Source of the DNA: JBBRHQ01 sp963738305
GTDB taxonomy: Bacteria > Actinomycetota > Thermoleophilia > Solirubrobacterales > 70-9
Length of the DNA: 64,000 bases
Assembly: GCA_963738305.1 (NCBI GenBank)
Contig: CAVTVU010000005.1
Coordinates: 62,001-126,000 of the forward strand
Reading direction: 5' to 3'
This document shows positions 36,332 through 45,166 of this stretch, piece after piece (the stretch's first letter is position 1; each line of letters starts with the position of its first letter). The notes beneath the pieces were generated by a model, which was not told where the DNA came from, did not search any database, and was given only the letters and a program-made list of their open reading frames with translations. A program made the translations under genes and the position numbers.

Positions 36332-37819
36332 ATGGCAACCGCCCAGGTCGAGGAGCGCCAGCTGCTGAAGGCGATGACCTGGTGGGACGGCTTCGTCGTC
36401 GCGCTGGCCAACCCGGGGTTCCTGATCGCCGCGCTCGGCGCCTCGATCGCCAGCCTCGGTACCACCGGCGCCTTCGTGCTGTGGACCATCTCGGTCTGCC
36501 TCGGGGCGCTCCAGAACAACATCTACGCCGAGCTGGCGACGATGTTCCCCGAGAAGCCGGGCGGGATCGCCCTGTTCGCCCACGAGGCCTGGCGCAAGTA
36601 CCTGACCCTGGTCGGGCCGATCGCCACCTTCGGATACTGGTTCGCCTGGTCGAGCGTGCTCGCGGTAAACGGCCTGGTGGTCGGGACCTTGGTCCAGTCC
36701 GAGTGGTTCTCGAGCTCGACCTGGGCTACCTCGGGAGGCGGCTTCGACCTCAACCTGGCGATCGTGATCGGGATCGCGGCGATCGCCCTCGTCTGGCTGT
36801 TCAATGTCTTCGGAGTCCGGCCGGCGGTCTGGTTCGGCTACGTGACCGGAGCCTTGCTCATCATCCCGGCCTTCGTGCTGATGTTCCTCCCCTACATCAC
36901 AGGGGACTGGTCGAGTTCGAACATGCAGTGGACGATCGGGACCGGGGGAGGGCTGGGGCTGGCGCTCACCTGGCTTTACTTCATGGGGTGGTCGTCGTAC
37001 GGGTTCGAAACGGTCGCGGCGTTCGCCCCCGAGTACCACTCTCCGGAGACCGATACGCCGAGGGCGCTACGAGCCTCGGCCGCCTTCTCGGTGCTCGTCT
37101 ACGCCCTGCTGCCGCTCGGATTGGGCGGCACGCTGGGAACCGACGCAGTCGCCAACGACCCCACCTTCATTTCCTTCTACACGCAGGCGTTCGACACGCT
37201 TGTCGGCAACGCCCTCGGAAACGTGATGATCGCCTGCCTGGTCGCAGGTCTGGTGCTCTCGATGAACACCGCGACCATGGACGGCTCCCGAGCCCTGCTC
37301 GGAATCGCCCGCGACGGGATGACGATCAAGCAGCTGGGAGTGCTGAACCGGCACAACGTGCCGGCCCGGGCGATGACCCTCGACGCCATCCTGAACCTGT
37401 TTCTGCTGACCTACTTCGCCAGCGCGATCGAGATCCTCGCCGCCGGCAATCTGGGCTACATGCTCGCCCACGTGTTCGCGCTGACCGGGTTCCTGCTGCT
37501 CCGACGCGACCGTCCCAACTGGCCGCGCCCGATCAGGCTGTCGGCGATCTGGGTGCCGATCGCCGCCTTCCTCGCCGTCGCCAACCTGGTGTTCATCGCA
37601 GTAGGCGGGTTCATCTACTCCGGAGGCTTCCTGGGGATCACCACCCAGTACGGCTACGGCTGGGACAAGACCCGGGTGGGCCTGATCGTGCTGGCGATCT
37701 CGCTAGTGCTCTATCTGTTCCGCCATATCGTCCAGGACGGGACCGGGGTCCGGCTACGCGAGGAGACGCCGGAAATGCCGGAGGAGGCGAGGGCCGCGGC
37801 GTCGGCGGTCGCGGGCTGA
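36332..37819 (+). CDS. APC-superfamily amino acid/amine permease
   Basis: 495 residues, about 12 membrane spans, from ATG 36332 with ribosome site AAGGAG (about 36317-36322). First span FVVALANPGFLIAALGASIASLG, next AFVLWTISVCLGALQNNIYAELATMFPEKPGGIALFA (the conserved P-x-x-G-G region of APC transporters), and LTWLYFMGWSSYGFETVAAFAPEY, which matches the T-x-x-G-F-E substrate motif in helix 6. It diverges from the stress-protein/dehydrogenase/DUF1989-GcvT genes, so its substrate may feed them. It converges on the zinc-ribbon gene with a 3-nt gap. Confidence 0.9.
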   Translation: MATAQVEERQLLKAMTWWDGFVVALANPGFLIAALGASIASLGTTGAFVLWTISVCLGALQNNIYAELATMFPEKPGGIALFAHEAWRKYLTLVGPIATFGYWFAWSSVLAVNGLVVGTLVQSEWFSSSTWATSGGGFDLNLAIVIGIAAIALVWLFNVFGVRPAVWFGYVTGALLIIPAFVLMFLPYITGDWSSSNMQWTIGTGGGLGLALTWLYFMGWSSYGFETVAAFAPEYHSPETDTPRALRASAAFSVLVYALLPLGLGGTLGTDAVANDPTFISFYTQAFDTLVGNALGNVMIACLVAGLVLSMNTATMDGSRALLGIARDGMTIKQLGVLNRHNVPARAMTLDAILNLFLLTYFASAIEILAAGNLGYMLAHVFALTGFLLLRRDRPNWPRPIRLSAIWVPIAAFLAVANLVFIAVGGFIYSGGFLGITTQYGYGWDKTRVGLIVLAISLVLYLFRHIVQDGTGVRLREETPEMPEEARAAASAVAG

Positions 37820-37822
37820 GCC

Positions 37823-38275
37823 TTACTCTGCGCGCAGGTCCCAGCGCGGCAGATCGGCGATCGCGCGGCGGTAGCGGCTGCGGTGAACCGGGCGGATCAG
37901 CATGAACCAGGCCATCAGGGCCACGGGCAGCAGGAAGAAGACGCTGAAGGTGTTGCCGGTGGCGATGAAGAACACGCCGATAGCCGAGACGATCAGGCCG
38001 TAGGCCACCGGGAGGATGCGGTAGCGGAGCTGGGTGCGGCGAATCTGCGCGTAGTCTGCGGCCGGGATGCGACTGGTGTCGTAGCGCCGGCCGCACTCGG
38101 GGCAGCTCCACCCCTCGCCGTAGGCGACGTCGGCTCGGGCGCCGCACTCGCAGGCGAGCGTGATCGGCGGTCCGCGCAGGACGCTCCCGGGCTTCTCGTG
38201 GCCGAGCCTCTCCCGCGGTTTGCGCTCGACTCGCTTGCGGCTGAAGGGAGCCACGGGGGCCGATCCTAGCCCCAT
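37823..38275 (-). CDS. Small membrane protein with zinc-ribbon domain
   Basis: About 150 residues from ATG 38275. A basic N-terminus leads to a zinc ribbon, CECGARADVAYGEGWSCPECGRRYD (two C-x-C/C-x-x-C knuckles; here split: CECGARAD and CPECGRRYD). Two hydrophobic spans follow (ILPVAYGLIVSAIGVFFIA and FSVFFLLPVALMAWFMLI) and a basic C-terminal tail. I recognise no named family; a membrane-tethered metal- or nucleic-acid-binding protein is only a description. Confidence 0.7.
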   Translation of the reverse strand: MGLGSAPVAPFSRKRVERKPRERLGHEKPGSVLRGPPITLACECGARADVAYGEGWSCPECGRRYDTSRIPAADYAQIRRTQLRYRILPVAYGLIVSAIGVFFIATGNTFSVFFLLPVALMAWFMLIRPVHRSRYRRAIADLPRWDLRAE

Positions 38276-38319
38276 CCCCGCGCCTCTCGGGCGGCGCCGG
38301 CTGGAGCAGTGCTGAGCGC

Positions 38320-39000
38320 TCAGCCCGGCGTGGTTCGCTCCAGCGACTCCCAGCCGACGTCCCGGGCGGCCAGCGCCTCGTCGGCCACAGCGCCGCCGCG
38401 CAGCCCGAACAGGCGCTTCGCCCACAGCAGGTAGCCGAGGATCGCCAGGTTGATGAGCAGCGCCGCGATCTTCAGCGGCGTCTGGCTGACGGTCAGCTCC
38501 CAGACCTCGAGTGGGACGAAGAGGCCGGTGGCGATGAAGGTCAGGTACTCGGCCCAGCGCTTCGTCAACCACAGTCCCACCGCCTCGGTCGCCTGGAGAA
38601 GGGCGTATGCGGCGAGCCCGAGGCCGACCAGCTCGAGGGTCCCCGTCCTCAGGTTCAGAAGGCGGTCGATCTCGTGGAGGAGGCCGCGGTGGGGCAGATC
38701 GCTGGTGCCGCGGAAGTCGGCCAGCAGCCGGTAGTAGAGGTCGCGCACGCCGTTCTCGTTTGCGGCGATCAGGAAGACGCCGACGGTGAGGGCCGCGAAG
38801 AGGAGGCAGCGGAACGCCTTGTCAACGGCAATCAGGCGCAGGATGAACTTGTCCCGGAGTGGGCGGCCCCGGAGCGGCAGGACGATTTCCTCGCGTTCGG
38901 GAGGGAAGGGGCGGGCCGGGTCGGATGGGGGCTCGAGCCCGAGCCAGCTGTCGCAGCGCAGGCACCGATGCCAGCGCACGCCCGCATCCTCGCGTGCCAC
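38320..39000 (-). CDS. DUF2127 membrane protein (true start probably upstream)
   Basis: At least 226 residues. CLRCDSWLGLEPP near the N-terminus, then LPLRGRPLRDKFILRLIAVDKAFRCLLFAALTVGVFLIA and membrane spans including LELVGLGLAAYALLQATEAVGLWLTKRWAEYL and FVPLEVWELTVSQTPLKIAALLINLAILGYLL, the DUF2127 core. Upstream the same frame stays open and reads protein-like (RFLPRFHWELLACGVSGHLL, then VGTDAAEIRSSDRLV) back to about 39130, but without an ATG, GTG or TTG. So either a frameshift hides the start or 39000 is the real start. Function unknown. Confidence 0.75.
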   Translation of the reverse strand: MAREDAGVRWHRCLRCDSWLGLEPPSDPARPFPPEREEIVLPLRGRPLRDKFILRLIAVDKAFRCLLFAALTVGVFLIAANENGVRDLYYRLLADFRGTSDLPHRGLLHEIDRLLNLRTGTLELVGLGLAAYALLQATEAVGLWLTKRWAEYLTFIATGLFVPLEVWELTVSQTPLKIAALLINLAILGYLLWAKRLFGLRGGAVADEALAARDVGWESLERTTPG

Positions 39001-39193
39001 CAGCCGGTCGGATGACCGGATCTCAGCGGCGTCTGTGCCGACCAGCAGGTGTCCACTGACCCCGCAGGCGAGCAGCTCCCAGTGGAACCGCGGCAGGAAG
39101 CGCTGCGGGCGGATGGCGCCGGGGGGTGGCAGCAGCGCTTCGGCGGCCGCCTCGCCATCCCCGCCGGCCCCGGTCGGCGCGCCGCCGCTCAGA

Positions 39194-40408
39194 TCAGCGT
39201 CCCGGGGGCAGCTTCGAGCGGTAGAAGGCGAGGGCGTCGTTCTCTGCGGCCACGACCACGTCGCCGTGACCGACTCCGGGATAGGTCTTGTAGGTGACCT
39301 TGTCGCCGAGGTTCAGGAGCTCGGAGGCGAGCTGGGTCGTATAGGGCTGGAAGACGGTGCCGTCGGCCTCTCCCTGGGCGATGAGCACGGGCGCCTTCGT
39401 CCTCACCGCGGGGTTCTGCCGGCCGAGCAGGTTGAACAGCGCCTTGGTATCGGCACCGCTGCGGAGCATCTGGGACGGGGGGATCCCGGCGAGGCGGTTC
39501 GGTGTCGCCAGCTGGGAGAGGCAGAGCTGCTTGACCAGCGGGTAGAAGCCGAGGACCCGGTCGGAGAGGAGCTTGCCGGGCTTGATCGGCGCTGACGGCG
39601 TCGACTGGGTGGTCGCCCCCTGGACGATCAGGGTTGCCAGCGCGGTCAGCGGGCTGGGGCTGGTCAGGACGTTGAGTATCTCCGCTTGGTCGCGAAGGTG
39701 CGAGGCAGGCGCGTAGGCGACGGTTCCGCGCAGCTTCAGGCCCGGCACGTATCGCGCCGCCTCTCCGGCGGCAAACAGGGCCGCGTGCCCGCCCTGCGAG
39801 TGGCCGGAGATCAGGAAGCGCTTGCCGATCCGCGGGTTGAGCTGACGGGCGGCGCGGACGATGTCGAGCACGCCGCGACCCTCGGACTTGCCGATCAGGT
39901 AGGGGTGGGGACCGGGGGTGCCGAGCCCCTGGTAATCCGTGCGCACGACGGCGTAGCCAGCCTTCAGCCAGGCGTTCAGCGCCGGGTCGATGTAGGAGAC
40001 GTAGGCGCGCGCCGGGTTGCGCTTGCTGTTGCGCGAAGGAGCGCAGACGTCGGCGGTGCCGGTGGTGCCGTGCGCGTAGCTGATCACCGGCCAGCCGTGC
40101 TTGGGCGGCTTGCCCTTCGGCACGCTGACCGATCCCGACACCGCGACCCGCTTGCCCTGCGGGGTGACGGAGGTGTAGAGGACGAGCCGGGTCGAGGCAG
40201 CCTTGGCCAGCGGCACCAGACCGTGCGCCTTGCGGGCCCAGATCAGCTTGCCGTGCCCGCGCGGGAGCTTCTTCGGGGGGTTGTAGAAGGCCAGGCCGGC
40301 CGGGCCGCGGCGCGGCTTGGCGGCGGCGCTGGGGGCGGCTACGGCGGCGATGGCCGCGAGGGCGGCGATGAGAATCGCGGTGCGGGAACGTGCGGCGTGG
40401 GAAATCAA
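39194..40408 (-). CDS. Secretory lipase (LIP family), exported
   Basis: 404 residues with a signal peptide (TAILIAALAAIAAVAAPSAAA). Alpha/beta hydrolase of the fungal/actinobacterial secretory-lipase family: oxyanion region VISYAHGTTGTADVCAPS, YAVVRTDYQGLGTPGPHPYL, nucleophile elbow FLISGHSQGGHAAL, Asp in LIAQGEADGTVFQP and His in YPGVGHGDVVVAAE. Extracellular triglyceride or ester hydrolysis is likely. Two Cys (DVCAPS, KQLCLSQL) may form a disulfide. Confidence 0.88.
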   Translation of the reverse strand: MISHAARSRTAILIAALAAIAAVAAPSAAAKPRRGPAGLAFYNPPKKLPRGHGKLIWARKAHGLVPLAKAASTRLVLYTSVTPQGKRVAVSGSVSVPKGKPPKHGWPVISYAHGTTGTADVCAPSRNSKRNPARAYVSYIDPALNAWLKAGYAVVRTDYQGLGTPGPHPYLIGKSEGRGVLDIVRAARQLNPRIGKRFLISGHSQGGHAALFAAGEAARYVPGLKLRGTVAYAPASHLRDQAEILNVLTSPSPLTALATLIVQGATTQSTPSAPIKPGKLLSDRVLGFYPLVKQLCLSQLATPNRLAGIPPSQMLRSGADTKALFNLLGRQNPAVRTKAPVLIAQGEADGTVFQPYTTQLASELLNLGDKVTYKTYPGVGHGDVVVAAENDALAFYRSKLPPGR

Positions 40409-40534
40409 GCTCTCTCCTGGCGTCGGCGTCTGCGTAACCCTAGAACTTCGCGCGGCGCGGGCCCTGCCGGCCCCGCTCCACCCTGACTGAACACGGCCCC
40501 GGCTGGATCGGAGCGCCCGAGCGCCCCATCCTGC

Positions 40535-40583
40535 GCCGAACGCAAGGTTAGGGCTCCAATGTTCACGGAAGTTTGCGTTCGGC
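40535..40583. repeat. 49-bp inverted-end intergenic repeat, copy 4 (best-preserved ends)
   Basis: GCCGAACGCAA ... TTGCGTTCGGC: perfect 11-bp inverted arms around GGTTAGGGCTCCAATGTTCA followed by CGGAAGT. It starts 9 nt after the stop of the minus-strand ABC1-kinase gene, the position of a terminator. Core shares TAGGGCTCCAATG and TCACGGAAG with copy 2. Confidence 0.85.
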
Positions 40584-40591
40584 GAGAGAGC

Positions 40592-41974
40592 TCAGCGGGT
40601 GGCGAGCCAGGCCGCGTGCTCGGCGCCCAGCTCGCCGGACGGCTCACCACCCTCGATCAGCTCGCGCAGCAGCAGGCCCCACGGTGCGGCGGCGCGCACG
40701 GTGGAGGCGATCTGGAACAGCAGGCCCTCCATCCGCCGCAGCAGCAGCGCCTCCGGGGGCAGCGTCATGCGGCGCAGCTGCTCGAACAGCTCGCGCTGCT
40801 CGCGCAGCCTCTCGCTGCTGCGCCAGAGGTCCTCGGGGGCGAGGCGAAGCGGCTCGTCGAACTTCAGCCACCAGGACAGCTCGCGCATGTAGTCGAGCAG
40901 CAAGGGGGCGTCCCATTCCTCTCGTTCTCCGGGCAGGTAGCCCAGCTCCCTGAGGCCATTGAGGATCGCTTCGGCGTCGTCCTCGCGGATCGCCGTCGCG
41001 ATCAGCGCCTCGTCGTCGAGGTACCCGGGCGGCAGCCGGCGGATCATGCCGAAGTCGAAGAACGCCACCCGCCCATCGGCGCAGAGGAGATAGTTGCCGG
41101 GGTGGGGGTCGCCGAGGGCGAGGCCCAGCTCGCGCACGGTCCCGTAGAAGAAGCGGTAGACGATCTCGGCGTAGCGGTCGCGCACCGCGTCGGGCTCACT
41201 CGCCACGCCCCGGAAGTCCATGCCGTCCACCCACTCGGTCACCAGCACACGCCGGCGGCTCAGCTCCGTGTCCACCTGCGGGATGCGGATGAAGGGATGG
41301 CCGCGCCAGAACCGCGCGACCCGGCGGTGGTTGCTCGCCTCCAGCTCGTAGTCGCACTCCTCGATGATCCGCTCGCCCAGCTCCGCGAGCACCTCCTTGA
41401 CCTCGAGCCCGGGCATCATCTGCCGCAGCAGCGGCGCCAGCAGGCGGAGGTTCCGCATGTCGGACTCGACCGCCTCGGCGATCCCCGGATACTGGACCTT
41501 GACCGCGACCTCGCAGCCCTCGGGAGTGCGGGCGCGGTACACCTGGCCGATGCTGGCGGCGGCGGCCGGCTCGGGGCCCAGCTTCGCCAGCACCGCCTCG
41601 GGCTCCTCGCCCCAATCCTCGGCCAGCACGTCCCGCATCTGCGGCCAGGCGACGGGCGGCACGCTGTCGCGCAACGAGGCGAGTCGGTCCTGGAGGTAGG
41701 CGGACTGATCGTTGTCGAGGCCGGGGAACTCGACAGTCGAGAGCACCTGCCCGGCTTTCATCGCGGCGCCGCGCATCACCGAGAGCTGATCGATCAGCGA
41801 GTCGATGGTCGCAACGAGTCGGTCGCCGCGCCTGCGGCGCTGCTCCTCGCGGGTGCCCCTGGAGTCGAGACGGTCGCCGGCCCAGCGCATCGCGCCGCCG
41901 GCGGCGACCCGGCCCAGCCGGGCCGTCCGCGCCCCCCTGCCCCGGGTGGGGCCGCGTCCCTTCTGGTCGGGCAT
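40592..41974 (-). CDS. ABC1/UbiB-family atypical kinase
   Basis: 460 residues from ATG 41974 (a longer frame to 42124 lacks support). ABC1/ADCK/UbiB marks: the KxGQ motif in MRGAAMKAGQVLSTVEFP, the alanine-rich loop EPAAAASIGQVYRA in place of a P-loop, the ATP Lys in EVAVKVQYPG, metal-binding HPGNYLL and the DFG-like FFDFGMIRRLPP. UbiB-like proteins are ATP-dependent factors for quinone or lipid metabolism. A basic, unstructured N-terminus of about 35 residues precedes the core. No quinone-biosynthesis gene is adjacent. Confidence 0.9.
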   Translation of the reverse strand: MPDQKGRGPTRGRGARTARLGRVAAGGAMRWAGDRLDSRGTREEQRRRRGDRLVATIDSLIDQLSVMRGAAMKAGQVLSTVEFPGLDNDQSAYLQDRLASLRDSVPPVAWPQMRDVLAEDWGEEPEAVLAKLGPEPAAAASIGQVYRARTPEGCEVAVKVQYPGIAEAVESDMRNLRLLAPLLRQMMPGLEVKEVLAELGERIIEECDYELEASNHRRVARFWRGHPFIRIPQVDTELSRRRVLVTEWVDGMDFRGVASEPDAVRDRYAEIVYRFFYGTVRELGLALGDPHPGNYLLCADGRVAFFDFGMIRRLPPGYLDDEALIATAIREDDAEAILNGLRELGYLPGEREEWDAPLLLDYMRELSWWLKFDEPLRLAPEDLWRSSERLREQRELFEQLRRMTLPPEALLLRRMEGLLFQIASTVRAAAPWGLLLRELIEGGEPSGELGAEHAAWLATR

Positions 41975-42090
41975 CGCGCACAGTCTGGCAGTGGCCAGTC
42001 CCGTCCCCGGGGGCTCCGGCCGGCTTTCCGGGTCGCCGTCGGCCACAATTGCGCGGTGACCGTGGCTCCGACAGCTCAGCGCCTGCCGAG

Positions 42091-43656
42091 ATGACCGGTG
42101 AGGTCCTCGCACCGCGGGGCCCACTGCGCGGCCTCCTGCTGGCGGCGGCGATCGCCAGCCTTTGGCTGGCCGTCGCCCCAGCGACCCCGGACCTGGCGGC
42201 GCAGGTCTATCGGGTCCACCTCTTCGCCAGCCACGGTTTCGCCCTCTATGACGCCAACTGGTACGGCGGGCACCTGCTGCCTGCCTACAGCGTCCTCTTC
42301 CCCCCGCTGGGGGCCTTGCTCGGGGTCAGGTTGGCCGGTGCGGTCGCCACCGCCGCCGCGATCGTCCTCTTCGACCGCCTCGCCCGCGACGAGTTCGGCA
42401 GCCGCGCCTGGGTGGGCACTGTCTGGTTCGCAGTTGGTGCCGGCTTCAACCTGTTGAGCGCCCGGCTCACATTCGCGCTCGGTCTCGCGGTCGGGCTCGG
42501 TGCCCTGCTCGCGGCGCGCCGCGGACGCCAGGGCCCGGCGATCGCGCTCGCCTTAGCCTGCCCTCTCGCCAGCCCTCTCGCCGGCCTCTTCCTGGCCGGT
42601 GCCGCAGCCGCCTGGGCGATGGGGAAGCGGCGCATGGCCCCTGCCGCGCTCGTCGCCGTCTCGCTGGCGCCGCTGCTGGCCTTGCAGATCGCCTTCCCGG
42701 AGGGCGGCACCTTCCCCTTCCCGGCCACCGAGCTTGCGCTGCTGCTGATCGCGCTGCTCGCCGGCATCGTCGTGTTGCCGCCCGAGCAGCGGGTGCTGCG
42801 GATCGGCTTCGCGATCTACGCGCTCGTCGCGATCGTGGCATTCCTGGTTCCAAGCCCGCTCGGCTACAACTGCGGCCGCCTGGCCTTGATCGCGGTCGGC
42901 CCCTTGCTCGCCTGCGCGCTGCGCGGCCGCCGCGCCCTGCTCCTGGCGGCGGCGGCGCCCCTGCTCCTCTTCTGGTCCTGGGCACCGTCGGCCAGTGACC
43001 TCGCGGGGGTCGGCGGGCCGAGCGCGAGTGCCGCCTACTACGCGCCGCTGGAGTCCTTTCTCGCCCGCCACGACAAGCCCCCGGCTCGGGTCGAGATCCC
43101 CTTCACGAAGCAGCACTGGGAGGCCGTTTACGTCGCCCGTCACTTCATGCTCGCCCGCGGCTGGGAGCGCCAGCTCGATCGCGAGAGGAACCCGATCTTC
43201 TATTCGGGCCGCCACCTGGCGCTCGACCCCGCCGCCTACCTGCGCTGGCTTCGCGCCGCCGGCGTGCGCTACGTCGCCGTCCCCGATGCGCCACTCGACG
43301 AGTCCGCGCGGGCCGAGGTCGCCGCGATCGCCGCCCGACCGCCCTACCTGGACCGGGTCTGGAGCTCGGAGCACTGGGAGGTCTACGCGGTCCGGGACGC
43401 GACGCCGCTGCTGACCGGCCCCGGCAGGCTGCTCAACGTCCGACCCGACTCGTTCACGCTTCGGGCCCATCGGCCGGGAAGGTTCCTGGTGCGACTCCAC
43501 TTCTCCCCCTACTGGCAGCTCAACGGGGAGGCGGGGTGCGTGATGAAGGGCCCGAGCGGCTGGACCCGGCTGCTGATCACTCGCCCCGGCCGCCGGCAGG
43601 TCACCACCGATTTCGGCTTCGACCGAGCGCTGAGTCACGGCCGGCGCTGCGCCTGA
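42091..43656 (+). CDS. Polytopic membrane protein with C-terminal soluble domain (GT-C-like, unassigned)
   Basis: About 521 residues from ATG 42091. Roughly ten hydrophobic segments in the first 300 residues (LLLAAAIASLWLAVAPATP, LAGAVATAAAIVLFDRLA, ELALLLIALLAGIVVLP, ALLLAAAAPLLLFWSW). An extracytoplasmic motif, ASHGFALYDANWYGGHLLPAYS, lies between the first two, a place where GT-C glycosyltransferases keep their catalytic acid. The last 200 residues are soluble (AAYYAPLESFLARHDKPPARVEIP, RWLRAAGVRYVAVPDAPLD). The layout suits a polyprenyl-linked sugar or arabinofuranosyl-type transferase, but I do not recognise a named family. Confidence 0.65.
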   Translation: MTGEVLAPRGPLRGLLLAAAIASLWLAVAPATPDLAAQVYRVHLFASHGFALYDANWYGGHLLPAYSVLFPPLGALLGVRLAGAVATAAAIVLFDRLARDEFGSRAWVGTVWFAVGAGFNLLSARLTFALGLAVGLGALLAARRGRQGPAIALALACPLASPLAGLFLAGAAAAWAMGKRRMAPAALVAVSLAPLLALQIAFPEGGTFPFPATELALLLIALLAGIVVLPPEQRVLRIGFAIYALVAIVAFLVPSPLGYNCGRLALIAVGPLLACALRGRRALLLAAAAPLLLFWSWAPSASDLAGVGGPSASAAYYAPLESFLARHDKPPARVEIPFTKQHWEAVYVARHFMLARGWERQLDRERNPIFYSGRHLALDPAAYLRWLRAAGVRYVAVPDAPLDESARAEVAAIAARPPYLDRVWSSEHWEVYAVRDATPLLTGPGRLLNVRPDSFTLRAHRPGRFLVRLHFSPYWQLNGEAGCVMKGPSGWTRLLITRPGRRQVTTDFGFDRALSHGRRCA

Positions 43657-43666
43657 ATAAAGCCCC

Positions 43667-43765
43667 GCAGTTATTCGGAATAACCTGCGGCGGCTTCGCC
43701 GCCTGACATGCATGTGCCGGCGCTAACACCGCGCCGGCTTTGCGCATGAATGTTTGCAGGTTATT
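43667..43765 (+). ncRNA. Structured two-hairpin element with competing outer stem (candidate RNA or repeat), copy at 43.7 kb
   Basis: Hairpin A is GGCGGC-TTC-GCCGCC (43689-43703). Hairpin B is GCCGGCGC-TAACACC-GCGCCGGC (43716-43738). AATAACCTGC (43679-43688) can pair perfectly with GCAGGTTATT (43756-43765), enclosing both, or its left part can fold with GCAGTTATT just upstream (43667-43688). The A-B unit recurs twice at 61.1-61.2 kb, with one compensated base pair in stem B and an unchanged loop. It lies between the membrane-protein gene and the NlpC/P60 gene. A known class is not recognised. Confidence 0.55.
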
Positions 43766-43864
43766 AGCAACTCCTCACAGTTTGGCCGTGCTGGATAGCC
43801 TGTCGCGCTCCGCCGGTCCCCCCTTTAGCCGTGTGTCCTAGAGGGAAATGACGAGGCGGCGCGA

Positions 43865-45166
43865 ATGAATCCTGTTTCCCCCAGACAGCAGAACCCCCGC
43901 CTCCGCGCGGGCCGGCTGGCGCTCGCCGCCGCCGTCTTCGCCTCGCTGCTCGCGCTCGGGGCGCGGGCCGGCGTCGCGCCCGCCGAGAACCTCCAGAACA
44001 AGCTTCACCAGGGCCAGGCCCGCCTTGACCGGATCCAGCAGCGCAGCGGTGCCGTCTCCGCCTCGATCGAGCAACAGAACAGCGAGATCGACGCCCTGAT
44101 CGGCCAGGTCGCCGCGCTCCAGAGCCGGCGAGCCGCCGTCGAGCAGGAGCTGGCCGCAAAACAGGCCGAGCTCGATCGCGCCACCGCGGCGCTGGAGCGC
44201 CAGCGCCGTCACCTGGAGGTCGTCCGCGGGCAGCTGAAGCGAGCCCTCAAGGTGCTGCGCAGGTGGCTGGTCACCGTCTACGTCTCCGGCAACCCGGACG
44301 TCCTCAGCGTGATCGCCAACTCGGCGAGCTGGTCCGACGTCGTCTCGCAGAGCGAGTACCTGGGCCAAATCAAGGACTACGAGGGCACGGTGGTGCGCCG
44401 CGTCCAGGAGATCCGCGACCAGACGCGCGCGGCGGTGAAGCGCCTGACCGAGACGCGGCAGCAGATCTCCGATGCCCGCGACGCGATCGCCGCCGAGGAG
44501 GACCAGCTCGCCGGGATGGAGGCGAGCCTGCAAGCGCGACACTCCGAGCTGGTGGCCGCGCAGGGCGCCCGCCAGCAGGCGCTCGACTCGCTCCAGAGCA
44601 AGGCCGGCGCGCTCCGCGACAACCTGGCCTCGGTGTCGGACCAGATCGCCCAGAAGCGCGCGGTTGCGGAGCAGCGGGCGGCTGCGGAGGCTGCGGCACC
44701 GGCCCCCAGTGCGCCCGCTCCCGCTCCCGCACCCGCCCCAGCCTCGGTCCCCGGCGACTCGGCAACCCTGCTCCCGAACGGGCAGGCCGCCGCCCCCGCC
44801 AGCGCGCCGGCCGCGGTCAAGGCGGTGATCACGGCGGCCAACTCGATCGCCACCACCCCCTACATCTGGGGCGGCGGTCACGGCTCCTTCAGCTCTCCCG
44901 GCTACGACTGCTCGGGGGCGGTCAGCTTCGCGCTCAACGGCGGCGGCTTTCTCTCCAGCCCGCTCGACTCGACCGGCCTGGAGACCTGGGGCGTACCGGG
45001 GGCCGGCAGCTGGATCACCGTCTATGCCAACTCCGGCCACGCCTGGGCGGTGATCGCCGGCCTGCGCTGGGACACCTCCGGCGACGTCTCGGGGAGCGGC
45101 CCTCGCTGGCACACCGACATGGCCTCCACGGCCGGCTTCATCGCTCGCCACCCGAGCGGCTACTGA
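43865..45166 (+). CDS. Exported NlpC/P60-type cell-wall hydrolase with coiled-coil
   Basis: 433 residues, signal peptide (LALAAAVFASLLALGARAG). Residues 35-275 are long coiled coils (KLHQGQARLDRIQQRSGAV, ELAAKQAELDRATAALERQRR), like RipA- and PcsB-type regulators of cell-wall hydrolases. A P-A-P-rich linker (APAPSAPAPAPAPAPA) leads to the C-terminal NlpC/P60 domain: YIWGGGHGSFSSPGYDCSGAVSFAL with the catalytic Cys, and the His in NSGHAWAVIAGLRWD. Probably cleaves murein peptides outside the cell. A structured element lies 100 nt upstream of the start. Confidence 0.88.
   Translation: MNPVSPRQQNPRLRAGRLALAAAVFASLLALGARAGVAPAENLQNKLHQGQARLDRIQQRSGAVSASIEQQNSEIDALIGQVAALQSRRAAVEQELAAKQAELDRATAALERQRRHLEVVRGQLKRALKVLRRWLVTVYVSGNPDVLSVIANSASWSDVVSQSEYLGQIKDYEGTVVRRVQEIRDQTRAAVKRLTETRQQISDARDAIAAEEDQLAGMEASLQARHSELVAAQGARQQALDSLQSKAGALRDNLASVSDQIAQKRAVAEQRAAAEAAAPAPSAPAPAPAPAPASVPGDSATLLPNGQAAAPASAPAAVKAVITAANSIATTPYIWGGGHGSFSSPGYDCSGAVSFALNGGGFLSSPLDSTGLETWGVPGAGSWITVYANSGHAWAVIAGLRWDTSGDVSGSGPRWHTDMASTAGFIARHPSGY

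Noticed and set aside
36250..36332. Possible glycine, guanidine or other riboswitch before the APC permease
   Set aside because: GAGGAGAGAT and CGCCAGGCGGG look suggestive, but the conserved cores of these classes are absent or out of order. Only short, weak stems could be drawn.
43657..43865. A cyclic-di-AMP (ydaO-type) riboswitch upstream of the NlpC/P60 gene
   Set aside because: The expected conserved blocks of that class are not present; the region holds instead the two-hairpin element.
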